Assembly (NCBI GenBank): GCA_000751295.2
Contig: CCMO02000001.1
Location: 744,001-808,000, forward strand
Direction of reading: 5' to 3'
Source of the DNA: a bacterium YEK0313
GTDB taxonomy: Bacteria; Pseudomonadota; Alphaproteobacteria; Rhizobiales; Phreatobacteraceae
DNA length: 64,000 nucleotides
Below the pieces are notes generated by a model. It made no database searches. It was not told the origin of the DNA and saw only the letters and a program-made list of their open reading frames with translations. This document shows positions 9,111-20,409 of the stretch, in pieces. Made by a program: the position numbers and the translations under genes. The first letter of the stretch is position 1. Each line of letters starts with the position of its first letter.

Positions 9111-9839
9111 ATGAGCCGCACGACCGACCAGGACGCACCGCCCCCGGGCCAGGTCTGCCCGATCACCGGCCATCGCATCGCCGCCGGCAACGCCATTCGC
9201 TTCGCGCTGATCCGGCCGGGCCTTGCCGAGCGGATCCTGAAGGACTTTCCGGACATCAAGCCGGACGATTTCGTCGACCGCACCGCGCTCGCCGCCTATC
9301 GCGGCCGCTATGTGGAGGATCTGCTGCGGGCCGAGCGCAACGAACTGACCAGGCTCGAAAGCGAGGTGGTGGCGAGCCTGAAGAACCAGGACATCCTGTC
9401 GGTCAATGTCGAGACCGACATCGATGCCGGCCGCACCTTCGGCGAGCGCGTCGCCGATCGTGTCGCCTCGTTCGGCGGCTCGTGGACCTTCATCATCGTC
9501 TTCTTCGGGGTTCTCGGCATCTGGATGGCGACCAATGTCGCGATCGGGACCGGGGCCTTCGATCCCTATCCGTTCATCCTGCTCAACCTCGTCCTGTCCT
9601 GTCTCGCCGCCGTGCAGGCGCCGATCATCATGATGAGCCAGCAGCGGCAGGAGGCGAAGGACCGCAGGCGCTCGGAGAACGACTATCGGGTCAACCTGAA
9701 GGCCGAGCTGGAAATCCGCAACCTGCACGAGAAGATCGACCATCTCCTGAACCGGCAATGGGAACGGCTCGCCGAAATCCAGACCATGCAGATCGACCTC
9801 ATCCAGGACCTGAAGGCCGCCCGTGGCACGCCGCGCTGA
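9111..9839 (+). CDS. DUF1003 family membrane protein
   Basis: About 242 residues. An N-terminal half with a CPITGHR motif (residues ~16-22) is followed by the DUF1003 core: GERVADRVASFGGSWTFI, two membrane helices (about residues 125-145 and 155-175) ending in QAPIIMMSQQRQ, then a charged coiled-coil-like tail. Start ATG 9111 (MSRTTDQ) is used; the longer open frame upstream overlaps intergenic sequence. The last 17 bases overlap the next gene, so translational coupling with the TetR gene is likely. Function of the family unknown. Confidence 0.88.
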   Translation: MSRTTDQDAPPPGQVCPITGHRIAAGNAIRFALIRPGLAERILKDFPDIKPDDFVDRTALAAYRGRYVEDLLRAERNELTRLESEVVASLKNQDILSVNVETDIDAGRTFGERVADRVASFGGSWTFIIVFFGVLGIWMATNVAIGTGAFDPYPFILLNLVLSCLAAVQAPIIMMSQQRQEAKDRRRSENDYRVNLKAELEIRNLHEKIDHLLNRQWERLAEIQTMQIDLIQDLKAARGTPR

Positions 9840-10461
9840 CAGCTACCGGCGCCCCGCCGCGCCGCCCGCCGAGGACCGGGTCGAGGCCCGGCTCATCGCC
9901 ATTGCCGCCGAGCACATCCGCAGGTTCGGACCGGACAAGGTGACGGTGGTGGCGGTCGCGCGCGAGGCCGGCATGAGCCATGCCAACGTCTACCGCTTCT
10001 TTCCCTCGAAAGCCGGCCTCGTCGAGGCCGTGGTCGTGGCCTGGACGCGCTCGGTGGAGCTGACGCTCGGCGACATCGCCAATGCGCCAGACCCTGCCGA
10101 CGACAAGCTGGAGCGTTTCCTGACCGCCTGGGCCAAGGCCCAGCGCGACGGCCTCGACCGGGACGCGGCCATCTACGGCGCCTATGCCAGCTTCTGGGAG
10201 GGCCGGCGCGACAGCATTATGGCCCACCGGGCGCGCCTGCGCGCCTTTCTGGCCGCCATCGTCGACGAGGGGCTGGAGCCCGGGCCGTTCCGCATCCGCG
10301 ACGAGGAAAGGGCGGTCACCTTCGTCGCCGACGCCATGCAGCGCTTCATCCACCCCGCCCTCGTCATGGAGACGCGCGACCTGACGCGCGCCCAGGTCGA
10401 GGCGCGGGCCGCGCTGATGGCCCGCGTCGTGGTGCGCGCGCTCGTCGCCGGCGCCGTGTGA
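9823..10461 (+). CDS. TetR/AcrR family transcriptional regulator
   Basis: A 212-residue regulator starting at GTG 9823, inside the end of the DUF1003 gene (17-base overlap). The N-terminal helix-turn-helix is clear: RLIAIAAEHIRRFGPDKVTV followed by the recognition region AREAGMSHANVYRFFPSKAGLVEAV (residues ~47-71). The C-terminal ligand/dimer domain (residues 80-212) fits the type with a conserved arginine/aspartate-rich helix and no obvious ligand class. The close coupling suggests it controls the DUF1003 gene or itself; no operator was identified. Confidence 0.9.
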   Translation: MARRADSYRRPAAPPAEDRVEARLIAIAAEHIRRFGPDKVTVVAVAREAGMSHANVYRFFPSKAGLVEAVVVAWTRSVELTLGDIANAPDPADDKLERFLTAWAKAQRDGLDRDAAIYGAYASFWEGRRDSIMAHRARLRAFLAAIVDEGLEPGPFRIRDEERAVTFVADAMQRFIHPALVMETRDLTRAQVEARAALMARVVVRALVAGAV

Positions 10462-10692
10462 GGCGGGGCCGACAGCCGCAGCCGACGTCGCGCTCCATGA
10501 ACAGGCTCAGCGGCGACGTCCGATAGGCTCCAAACGCCGCGCGATCCGGCCGGCGCGCGGCGGCGGCAAGTCCGGTGTTCCGGGCTGAGCGGGTGCGGTG
10601 CGCGCTCACCTATCGGTAAGGTTGCATCCGCCACAATTTGCCAGCGCTCGACGGTCGACGCGCCGCCCCGCATGGGCAACCCGGATACCATC

Positions 10693-11418
10693 ATGTGCGA
10701 AACCTGCGCCACCTTCAGGCAGACCCGCCGCAACGTCCTCGGTCTCGGCGCGTTGGGCGCGCTCGCGGCACTTCATCACCTGTCGCCGACCGCCGCAGCC
10801 AGGGCGGCCGAGGGACCGGCAACGGGCATCACCCCCGACCGGGCGCTGGATCAGCTGAAGGCCGGCAATCGCCGCTTCGTCGACACGCCCCAGTCCTGCG
10901 TGGCTGACCTTGCGACGCGGCGGCAGGAGCTCAGCGCCGCGCAGGCTCCCTGGGCGACGGTCCTCAGCTGTTCGGACAGTCGCGTGCCGCCCGAGCTCGT
11001 CTTCGGCGGCCTCGGGCTCGGCGAACTCTTCGTGGTCCGCAATGCCGGCAACATGGTCGACACCGCGGCCATGGGAACGCTCGAATATGGAGCGGCCGTG
11101 CTGAAATCGCCGCTGATCGTCGTGCTCGGCCACGAGCGCTGCGGCGCGGTGGCCGCCGCCTGCGACGTCGTCGCCCGGAACGCCACCTTTCCCGGTGTCA
11201 TCGGCCGGATGATCGAGCCGATCCTGCCAGCCGCGATCGCCGCGCGCGGCCATGCCGGCGATTTCATCGACAATGCCGGGCGCGAAAATGTGCGCCGGAC
11301 CGTCGAACGTCTCCGGACCGCGGGTCCGGTCGTCGCGGAACTGGTGCGGACCGGTGCCGTGGCCATCGTCGGCGCCTATTACCGGCTGGCCAAGGGCGAG
11401 GTCGAGTTCCTGGCCTGA
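10693..11418 (+). CDS. Beta-carbonic anhydrase with Tat-type signal
   Basis: Reversible hydration of CO2. About 241 residues from ATG 10693 (MCETCATFRQ); an in-frame ATG at 10672 would add 7 residues, and neither has a strong ribosome site. The twin-arginine motif TRRNVLG (residues 11-17) plus a hydrophobic stretch and Ala-rich cleavage region point to export folded. The zinc ligands are in SCSDSRVPPE (Cys and the Asp/Arg dyad) and HERCGAV (His and Cys), so the active site is intact. A Cys-x-x-Cys precedes the Tat motif, as in other exported beta enzymes. It is isolated between the TetR gene and mdh. Confidence 0.92.
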   Translation: MCETCATFRQTRRNVLGLGALGALAALHHLSPTAAARAAEGPATGITPDRALDQLKAGNRRFVDTPQSCVADLATRRQELSAAQAPWATVLSCSDSRVPPELVFGGLGLGELFVVRNAGNMVDTAAMGTLEYGAAVLKSPLIVVLGHERCGAVAAACDVVARNATFPGVIGRMIEPILPAAIAARGHAGDFIDNAGRENVRRTVERLRTAGPVVAELVRTGAVAIVGAYYRLAKGEVEFLA

Positions 11419-11763
11419 CCTCGTCGAACGGGCGGTCTCGTCTCTGACAATTTACATTTTTTGAAATTTGTCAGACGTCATTTCCGCAGACATCCTGCCG
11501 GCCAACCGGCCGTCACGATCTTTTGACGGCCGCGCCTGCGATGCGCAAGGCGCGCGGCGCGATCGCGCTGCGCCGCACCAAATCATTGCCATCTTTGGTC
11601 TTTCACATCCCGGCCGCGGTTCGCCGCACCTGCCTTTCGCCGCCGCTGCAATATCCTGCAAATCATCCGGATACCCAGCTTGAATCCGGCCTGAGATTGT
11701 GGATATCGAAGCGGTCATGCGGGACCTCCCGCCCCGGTAACCAGTCCATCGAAAGACCTCCCC
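11419..11763. other. 345-base intergenic region before mdh
   Basis: Contains the AT-rich palindrome (11443-11475) and then sequence richer in A/T than its surroundings around 11640-11720, as expected for the leader and promoter of the TCA-cycle gene run. No confident -35/-10 pair, riboswitch or small ORF was recognised. Confidence 0.5.
11443..11475. promoter_or_regulatory. AT-rich interrupted palindrome upstream of mdh
   Basis: tctgacaattt and aaatttgtcaga form an 11-12 bp near-perfect inverted repeat around a T-rich 10-base centre, striking in this GC-rich DNA. It starts 25 bases after the carbonic anhydrase stop and lies about 290 bases before mdh. It could be an operator or a transcript-end hairpin; the T-run is in the loop rather than after the stem, so an ordinary intrinsic terminator is unlikely. 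Confidence 0.4.
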
Positions 11764-12729
11764 ATGGCGCGCAAGAAAATCGCACTGATCGGCTCCGGCC
11801 AGATCGGCGGCACCCTGGCACTTCTCGCCGGCATCAAGGAACTCGGCGACATCGTGATGTTCGACATCGCCGAAGGCACCGCGAAGGGCAAGTCGCTCGA
11901 CATCGCGCAGGCTTCCGCGGTCGAAGGTTTCGACGCCCAGCTCTCCGGCACCGGCACCTATGAGGCCATCGAGGGCGCCGACGTCTGCATCGTCACCGCC
12001 GGCGTGCCGCGCAAGCCGGGCATGAGCCGCGACGACCTGCTCGGCATCAACCTGAAGGTCATGGAACAGGTCGGCGCCGGCATCAAGAAATATGCCCCGA
12101 ACGCCTTCGTGGTCTGCATCACCAATCCGCTCGACGCCATGGTCTGGGCGCTGCAGAAGTTCTCCGGCCTGCCGGCCAACAAGGTCGTCGGCATGGCCGG
12201 CGTGCTCGACTCCTCGCGCTTCGAGCTGTTCCTCGCCGAGGCGACCGGCGTGTCGATCAAGGACATCCACGCCTGGACGCTCGGCGGCCACGGCGACGAC
12301 ATGGTGCCGATGGTGCGCCATTCGACGGTCGGCGGCGTGCCGCTGCCGCAGCTCGTCAAGTCGGGCTGGCTGACCCAGGACAAGCTCGATGCCATCGTCG
12401 AGCGCACCCGCAAGGGCGGCGGCGAGATCGTCGCCCTGCTCGGCAACGGCTCGGCCTTCTATGCGCCGGCCGCCTCCGCCATCGCCATGGCCGAGAGCTA
12501 CCTGAAGGACAAGAAGCGCGTCCTGCCGTCGGCCGCCTATCTCACCGGCCAGTATGGCGTGAAGGACATGTATGTCGGCGTGCCCGTGCTGATCGGCGCC
12601 GGCGGCGTCGAGAAGATCGTCGAGTTCGACCTCGACAAGGGCGAGCAGGAGATGTTCGCCAAGTCGGTCGCCTCGGTGAAGGGCCTCGTCGAGGCCTGCA
12701 AGACCATCGCCCCGGACCTGGCGAAATAA
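11764..12729 (+). CDS. mdh: Malate dehydrogenase (NAD, LDH-like)
   Basis: Oxidises malate to oxaloacetate in the TCA cycle. 321 residues, the usual length for the LDH-like alphaproteobacterial form. The NAD-binding motif GSGQIGGT (residues 10-17), substrate-binding arginines in the PRKPGMSRDD loop, the ITNPLD motif and catalytic histidine in GGHGDDMVP are all intact. First of the run mdh-sucC-sucD-sucA-sucB-(3 genes)-lpd, with a 113-base gap to sucC. Confidence 0.97.
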   Translation: MARKKIALIGSGQIGGTLALLAGIKELGDIVMFDIAEGTAKGKSLDIAQASAVEGFDAQLSGTGTYEAIEGADVCIVTAGVPRKPGMSRDDLLGINLKVMEQVGAGIKKYAPNAFVVCITNPLDAMVWALQKFSGLPANKVVGMAGVLDSSRFELFLAEATGVSIKDIHAWTLGGHGDDMVPMVRHSTVGGVPLPQLVKSGWLTQDKLDAIVERTRKGGGEIVALLGNGSAFYAPAASAIAMAESYLKDKKRVLPSAAYLTGQYGVKDMYVGVPVLIGAGGVEKIVEFDLDKGEQEMFAKSVASVKGLVEACKTIAPDLAK

Positions 12730-12842
12730 GACGTCACGCAAGCCGGTTACTGAAGACCTCGGTATGACGCGGCGGCCGCCACCGGGCGCCGCGGCCGGCT
12801 CCTCAAAAACCCACGCGGCAGGACCGCCAAGCGAGAGATGCG

Positions 12843-14435
<1,593 letters not shown>

Positions 14436-14444
14436 GGGCCTTCA

Positions 14445-15335
<891 letters not shown>

Positions 15336-15343
15336 GACTCGAA

Positions 15344-15397
15344 GGGGCGCGAGAGCGCCCCGAACTGACCAGAAATCGGCCGGGTTCCGGCCGATTT
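15344..15397 (+). terminator. Two hairpins between sucD and sucA
   Basis: Hairpin 1 at 15344-15361: ggggcgc / gcgcccc with a GAGA loop. Hairpin 2 at 15373-15397: an 11-bp perfect stem aaatcggccgg / ccggccgattt with a 3-base loop. Neither is followed by a run of T. They lie in the 152-base gap between sucD and sucA and probably act as a partial terminator or as an RNA processing/stability element. Confidence 0.5.
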
Positions 15398-15487
15398 CCA
15401 CCACGCAAGAAGACGCCATTAGGCGTTCTATCGCAGCCCGGCCGGGGGACGGCCGCTGACATCTGAAGAACGCCGCAGGAACCGATC

Positions 15488-18454
15488 ATGGCACGCCAAG
15501 ACGAGACCATCGCGCTCACCTCATTCCTCTATGGCGGCAACGCCGCCTATATCGAGGACCTCTACGCCCGCTACGAGGCCAATCCGTCGTCCGTGGACGC
15601 AGAGTGGCAGGCTTTCTTCAAGTCGCTCGGGGACGATGCGCGCGATGTCGCCAGGAACGCCGAAGGCCCGTCCTGGGCCAAGCCGAACTGGCCGGTCACG
15701 GCCAATGGCGAGCTGATCTCGGCGCTCGACGGCAACTGGGCCGCGATCGAGAAGGCCATCGGCGACAAGCTGAAGGCGAAGGCCGCCGATACGGCAGCGC
15801 CCAAGGGCGGGCCGATCGCCGAAGCCGACATCCAGCAGGCGACCCGTGATTCCGTCCGCGCGCTGATGCTGATCCGGGCCTATCGCGCCCGCGGCCACCT
15901 GCACGCCAATCTCGACCCGCTCGGCCTCGACCCACCCAAGACGCACGAGGAGCTGGATCCGCGCTCCTACGGCTTCACCGAGGCCGACTACGACCGCAAG
16001 ATCTTCATCGACAAGGTGCTCGGCCTGGAATTCGCGTCGATCCGCGAGATGGTCGCCATCCTCGAGCGCACCTATTGCCAGACGCTCGGCGTCGAGTTCA
16101 TGCACATCACCGATCCCGCCCAGAAGGCGTGGATCCAGGAGCGCATCGAGGGTCCGGACAAGGAAATCGCGTTCACCAAGGAGGGCAAGCGCGCCATCCT
16201 GCAGAAGCTGGTGGAAGCCGAGGGCTTCGAGAAGTTCCTCGACCTGCGCTACACCGGCACCAAGCGCTTCGGCCTCGACGGCGGCGAATCGATGATCCCC
16301 GCGCTCGAGCAGATCATCAAGCGCGGCGGCAATCTGGGCGTGAAGGAGATCGTCATGGGCATGGCCCATCGCGGCCGCCTGAACACCCTCACCCAGGTGA
16401 TGGGCAAGCCGCACCGCGCGCTGTTCCACGAGTTCAAGGGCGGCTCCTATGCCCCCGACGACGTGGAGGGCTCCGGCGACGTGAAGTACCACCTCGGCGC
16501 CTCGTCCGACCGCGAGTTCGACGGCAACCGCGTGCACCTCTCGCTGACGCCCAACCCCTCGCACCTGGAAATCGTCAACCCGGTGGTGCTCGGCAAGGTG
16601 CGCGCCAAGCAGGACCAGCACGCCTGCCCGCCCGAGGACCGCACGGCGGTGCTGCCGCTGCTGATCCACGGCGATGCCGCCTTTGCCGGCCAGGGCGTGG
16701 TCGCCGAATGCTTCGGGCTGTCGGGCCTGAAGGGCCATCGCACCGGCGGCTCGGTGCATTTCATCATCAACAACCAGATCGGCTTCACCACCTATCCGCG
16801 CTACAGCCGGTCCTCGCCCTATCCGTCCGACGTCGCCAAGATGGTCGAGGCGCCGATCTTCCACGTCAACGGCGACGATCCGGAAGCTGTGGTGTTCGCC
16901 GCCAAGGTGGCGACCGAGTTCCGCCAGAAGTTCCAGAAGCCCGTCGTCATCGACATGTGGTGCTACCGGCGCTTCGGCCACAACGAGGGCGACGAGCCGG
17001 GCTTCACCCAGCCGCTGATGTACAAGAAGATCAGGGGCCTGAAGTCGACGCTCGACCGCTATGCGGAGAAGCTGATCGGCGAAGGCGTGGTGACCAGCGC
17101 CGAGTTCGACACCATGAAGGCCGACTGGCGCGCCAAGCTGGACGGCGAATACGAGGCCGGCCAGTCCTACAAGCCGAACAAGGCGGACTGGCTCGACGGC
17201 CGCTGGCTGGGCGTCAAGTCGCCGGGCTCGACCGACGACGATCCGCGGCGCGGCGCGAGCGGCGTCGACCGCGACAAGCTCATCGAGATCGGCCAGGCGA
17301 TCACCAAGGTGCCGGCCAATTTCAACGCCCACCGGACGATCCAGCGGTTCATGGAGAACCGCCGCAAGATGATCGAGACCGGCGAAGGCCTCGACTGGGC
17401 GACGGCGGAGGCGCTCGCCTTCGGCACGCTGGTGACCGAGGGCCATCGCGTCCGGCTCGCCGGCCAGGACAGCGAGCGCGGCACCTTCTCGCAGCGCCAT
17501 TCGGTGCTGATCGACCAGGAGACCGAAGCGCGCTACACGCCGCTGAACAACATCGCGCCGGGCCAGGCCAAATACGAGGTCATCAACTCGATGCTCTCGG
17601 AAGAGGCGGTGCTCGGCTACGAATACGGCTATACCCTGGCCGAGCCGAACGCCCTGGTCGCCTGGGAAGGCCAGTTCGGCGACTTCGCCAACGGCGCGCA
17701 GGTCGTGTTCGACCAGTTCATCTCGTCGGCCGAACGCAAGTGGCTGAGGCTCTCCGGCCTCGTCTGCCTGCTGCCGCACGGCTATGAGGGCCAGGGTCCC
17801 GAGCACTCCTCGGCGCGCCTCGAGCGCTTCCTGCAGATGTGCGCGGAAGACAACATGCAGGTCGCGAACTGCACCACGCCGGCCAACTATTTCCATATCC
17901 TGCGCCGGCAGCTGAAGCGCGACATCCGCAAGCCGCTGATCCTGATGACGCCGAAGTCGCTGCTGCGCCACAAGCGCGCGGTCTCGCGCCTGGCCGAGCT
18001 GGAGACCGGCACCTCGTTCCACCGCGTCTTGTGGGACGATGCCGAGATCCTCCCCAACCAGGAGACCAAGCTCGTCGAGGACAAGAAGATCCGCCGGGTC
18101 GTCCTGTGCTCGGGCAAGGTCTATTTCGACCTCTACGAGGAGCGCATCAAGCGCGGCATCGACGATGTCTATCTGATGCGCGTCGAGCAGCTCTATCCCT
18201 TCCCGCTGAAGGCGCTCGCCCACGAGATCGGCCGCTTCAAGAATGCCGAAGTGGTCTGGTGCCAGGAAGAGCCCAAGAACATGGGCGGCTGGAGCTTCGT
18301 CGAGCCCTATCTCGAATGGGTGCTCGGCACGGCCGGTTCGAAATCGAAGCGGGCCCGCTATGCCGGCCGCCCGGCTTCGGCGGCCACCGCCACCGGCCTG
18401 ATGTCGCGGCATCTCGCCCAGCTCCAGGCCTTCCTGGACGAAGCTTTCGCCTGA
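15488..18454 (+). CDS. sucA: 2-oxoglutarate dehydrogenase E1 component
   Basis: Thiamin-diphosphate decarboxylase of the 2-oxoglutarate dehydrogenase complex, 988 residues, normal length. The N-terminal FLYGGNAAYIEDLYARY segment is the E2-contact region of E1o; MAHRGRLNTL (near residue 290), GDAAFAGQGVVAE (Mg/ThDP motif), RFGHNEGDEP and the C-terminal QEEPKNMGGW are all present. An AGGAA ribosome site precedes ATG 15488. Downstream sucB starts 55 bases after the stop. Confidence 0.97.
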   Translation: MARQDETIALTSFLYGGNAAYIEDLYARYEANPSSVDAEWQAFFKSLGDDARDVARNAEGPSWAKPNWPVTANGELISALDGNWAAIEKAIGDKLKAKAADTAAPKGGPIAEADIQQATRDSVRALMLIRAYRARGHLHANLDPLGLDPPKTHEELDPRSYGFTEADYDRKIFIDKVLGLEFASIREMVAILERTYCQTLGVEFMHITDPAQKAWIQERIEGPDKEIAFTKEGKRAILQKLVEAEGFEKFLDLRYTGTKRFGLDGGESMIPALEQIIKRGGNLGVKEIVMGMAHRGRLNTLTQVMGKPHRALFHEFKGGSYAPDDVEGSGDVKYHLGASSDREFDGNRVHLSLTPNPSHLEIVNPVVLGKVRAKQDQHACPPEDRTAVLPLLIHGDAAFAGQGVVAECFGLSGLKGHRTGGSVHFIINNQIGFTTYPRYSRSSPYPSDVAKMVEAPIFHVNGDDPEAVVFAAKVATEFRQKFQKPVVIDMWCYRRFGHNEGDEPGFTQPLMYKKIRGLKSTLDRYAEKLIGEGVVTSAEFDTMKADWRAKLDGEYEAGQSYKPNKADWLDGRWLGVKSPGSTDDDPRRGASGVDRDKLIEIGQAITKVPANFNAHRTIQRFMENRRKMIETGEGLDWATAEALAFGTLVTEGHRVRLAGQDSERGTFSQRHSVLIDQETEARYTPLNNIAPGQAKYEVINSMLSEEAVLGYEYGYTLAEPNALVAWEGQFGDFANGAQVVFDQFISSAERKWLRLSGLVCLLPHGYEGQGPEHSSARLERFLQMCAEDNMQVANCTTPANYFHILRRQLKRDIRKPLILMTPKSLLRHKRAVSRLAELETGTSFHRVLWDDAEILPNQETKLVEDKKIRRVVLCSGKVYFDLYEERIKRGIDDVYLMRVEQLYPFPLKALAHEIGRFKNAEVVWCQEEPKNMGGWSFVEPYLEWVLGTAGSKSKRARYAGRPASAATATGLMSRHLAQLQAFLDEAFA

Positions 18455-18509
18455 TCCCGCCCGGCCGGACGGGCCGGGTTCGCACATTCTCGTTGAGGAC
18501 GATATTCCA

Positions 18510-19551
18510 ATGGCCACCGAAATCCGTGTTCCGACGCTCGGCGAATCGGTCACAGAAGCGACCGTCGCCAAGTGGTTCAAGAAGCCCGGCGAAGCCGTGA
18601 AGCAGGACGAACCGCTGGTCGAGCTGGAAACCGACAAGGTGACCCTCGAGGTGAACGCGCCCGTCTCCGGCACGCTAAGCGAGATCGTCGCCGATTCCGG
18701 CACGACCGTCGGCGTGCAGGCCCTGCTCGGCCAGATCGCCGAGGGCGCCGCTGCTCCGGCGCCGGCCAAGGCAGCGGCGGCCCCGGCCGCCGCACCGACG
18801 CCCAGCCCGGCTCCCCGCCGCCGCGCGCCCGGCCCCGTCGGCGGCCGATGCGCCGCGCGAGGAGCGCGTGCGCATGACCAAGCTGCGCCAGACCATCGCC
18901 CGGCGCCTGAAGGAAGCGCAGAACACCGCGGCCATGCTGACCACGTTCAACGAGGTCGACATGTCGCAGCTGATGGCGCTGCGCAGCCAGTACAAGGACC
19001 TGTTCGAGAAGAAGCACGGCGTGAAGCTCGGCTTCATGGGCTTCTTCGTGCGGGCCTGCGTGCAGGCGCTGAAGGACATTCCCGCCGTCAATGCCGAGAT
19101 CGACGGCACCGACATCATCTACAAGAACTTCTGCCATGTCGGCGTCGCCGTCGGCACCGACAAGGGCCTGGTGGTGCCGGTGGTGCGTGATGCCGACCAG
19201 CTCGGCATTGCCGGCATCGAGAAGACGATCGCCGATTTCGGCCGCCGCGCCCGCGACGGCCAGCTCAAGATCGACGAGATGCAGGGCGGCACCTTCACCA
19301 TCTCCAATGGCGGCGTCTATGGCTCGCTGATGTCGACGCCGATCCTGAACGCGCCGCAGTCGGGCATTCTCGGCATGCACAAGATCCAGGAGCGGCCGGT
19401 GGTGGTCGGCGGCAAGATCGAGGTCCGGCCGATGATGTACCTTGCGCTGTCCTATGATCACCGCATCGTCGACGGCAAGGAGGCCGTGACCTTCCTTGTC
19501 CGCGTCAAGGAAAGCCTGGAAGATCCGGCGCGCCTCGTGATGGATCTGTAA
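18510..19551 (+). pseudogene. sucB: 2-oxoglutarate dehydrogenase E2 (dihydrolipoyl succinyltransferase), frameshifted and lacking the E1/E3-binding domain
   Basis: Residues 1 to ~78 form a complete lipoyl domain with the lipoyl-lysine motif ETDKVTLE. The Ala/Pro linker then runs into a frame change near the C-run 18813-18816; removing one C joins it in frame to EERVRMTKLRQTIARR and a complete catalytic domain with the active-site SYDHRIVDG motif. The total span is one base over a multiple of three. The joined protein would be ~346 residues against ~400-420 normally, and no peripheral subunit-binding domain is present in any frame between 18740 and 18868. Either a real broken gene, or sequencing/assembly damage at repeats flanking that domain. 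Called sucB with certainty, pseudogene status uncertain. Confidence 0.85.
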
Positions 19552-19566
19552 CGCGAAGGACCAATC

Positions 19567-20007
19567 ATGGCAGAGAGCCCGACCGAACCTCCGATCGAGG
19601 TCTATCTCACGGTTTCGGGCGGGCTCGAAGCCATCACCTTCTACGAACAGGCCTTCGGAGCGACCGAGGCCTTCCATCAGATGGCCGATGACGGCGAGCG
19701 GGTGCTCCACGCCACACTCAAGGTGTTCGGTGCGCAGATCATGCTGTCGGATCAGTTCCCGGAAGTGGGCACCGGCGTGATGGCGCCGCAGAGCCTCGGC
19801 GGCACGACGGTCACCGTCCACGTCAATCTGGCGAGCCCCGCCGAGGTCGACCGCGTGATGGCGCGCGCGAGCGATGCCGGCGCCACCGTCACCATGGCCG
19901 CTTCCGATACGTTCTGGGGCATGCGCTACGGCCAGTTGAAGGATCCCTTCGGCCACGCCTGGTCGTTCGGCGCGGCCCTGCCCGACACGCAAGGAGCCGC
20001 GCCATGA
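19567..20007 (+). CDS. VOC (glyoxalase/PhnB-like) family protein
   Basis: 146 residues, single vicinal-oxygen-chelate module. The N-terminal IEVYLTVSGGLEAITFYEQA and the closing motif KDPFGHAWSF are characteristic of the PhnB-like group; members bind a metal or small ligands and many lack known activity. Begins 15 bases after sucB and overlaps the next small gene by 4 bases (ATGA), so it is probably co-transcribed with the TCA genes. Confidence 0.85.
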   Translation: MAESPTEPPIEVYLTVSGGLEAITFYEQAFGATEAFHQMADDGERVLHATLKVFGAQIMLSDQFPEVGTGVMAPQSLGGTTVTVHVNLASPAEVDRVMARASDAGATVTMAASDTFWGMRYGQLKDPFGHAWSFGAALPDTQGAAP

Positions 20008-20369
20008 GACTGCCAGCCCTCGCCGTGGTGGCAGCTTCCCTGACCGGCTGCGCGGTGCCCTACCACGCGGTCAACGCGCCCTCCCCCTTTTCCTGCCTGG
20101 TGGTCGACGCCGCCGGCTTCATGTTCGATCGCAACTGCACGGCCTTCGAGCTGTCCTGGCTGCCGGGCGCGCGACGCCTGACGGTCGGCGCCCGCGGTCC
20201 CGACGACATCGACATCCTGGAAGTGTCGGGCCGGCACCGGCAGGTCACGGTCCGGCGGATCCGCGAGGGCTATTATTGCGCGCTGTCGCGCGACTATCCG
20301 CGGCCGCGGCCGACGCGCGACTGCCGCACCACCGACCCGGTCCATCCGCCGCTGTCGGTGCGCGGCTGA
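20004..20369 (+). CDS. Small putative lipoprotein, function unknown
   Basis: 121 residues starting in an ATGA overlap with the VOC gene. The N-terminus MRLPALAVVAASLTGC has a lipobox (LTGC, Cys16), so it is probably lipid-anchored in the envelope. The remainder has three further cysteines (in FSCLV, RNCTAF and YYCALS/RDCRT contexts) and a Pro/Arg-rich end. No family recognised. Confidence 0.65.
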   Translation: MRLPALAVVAASLTGCAVPYHAVNAPSPFSCLVVDAAGFMFDRNCTAFELSWLPGARRLTVGARGPDDIDILEVSGRHRQVTVRRIREGYYCALSRDYPRPRPTRDCRTTDPVHPPLSVRG

Positions 20370-20409
20370 GCCTGAGCACATCGGACGGCAGAACCAGCGA
20401 GCGAGCGGC

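Noticed and set aside
15521..18769. 1082-codon minus-strand open frame opposite sucA
   Set aside because: sucA is unmistakable on the plus strand; the antisense frame has low-complexity Asp/Arg/Ala content and is a codon-bias shadow of GC-rich DNA.
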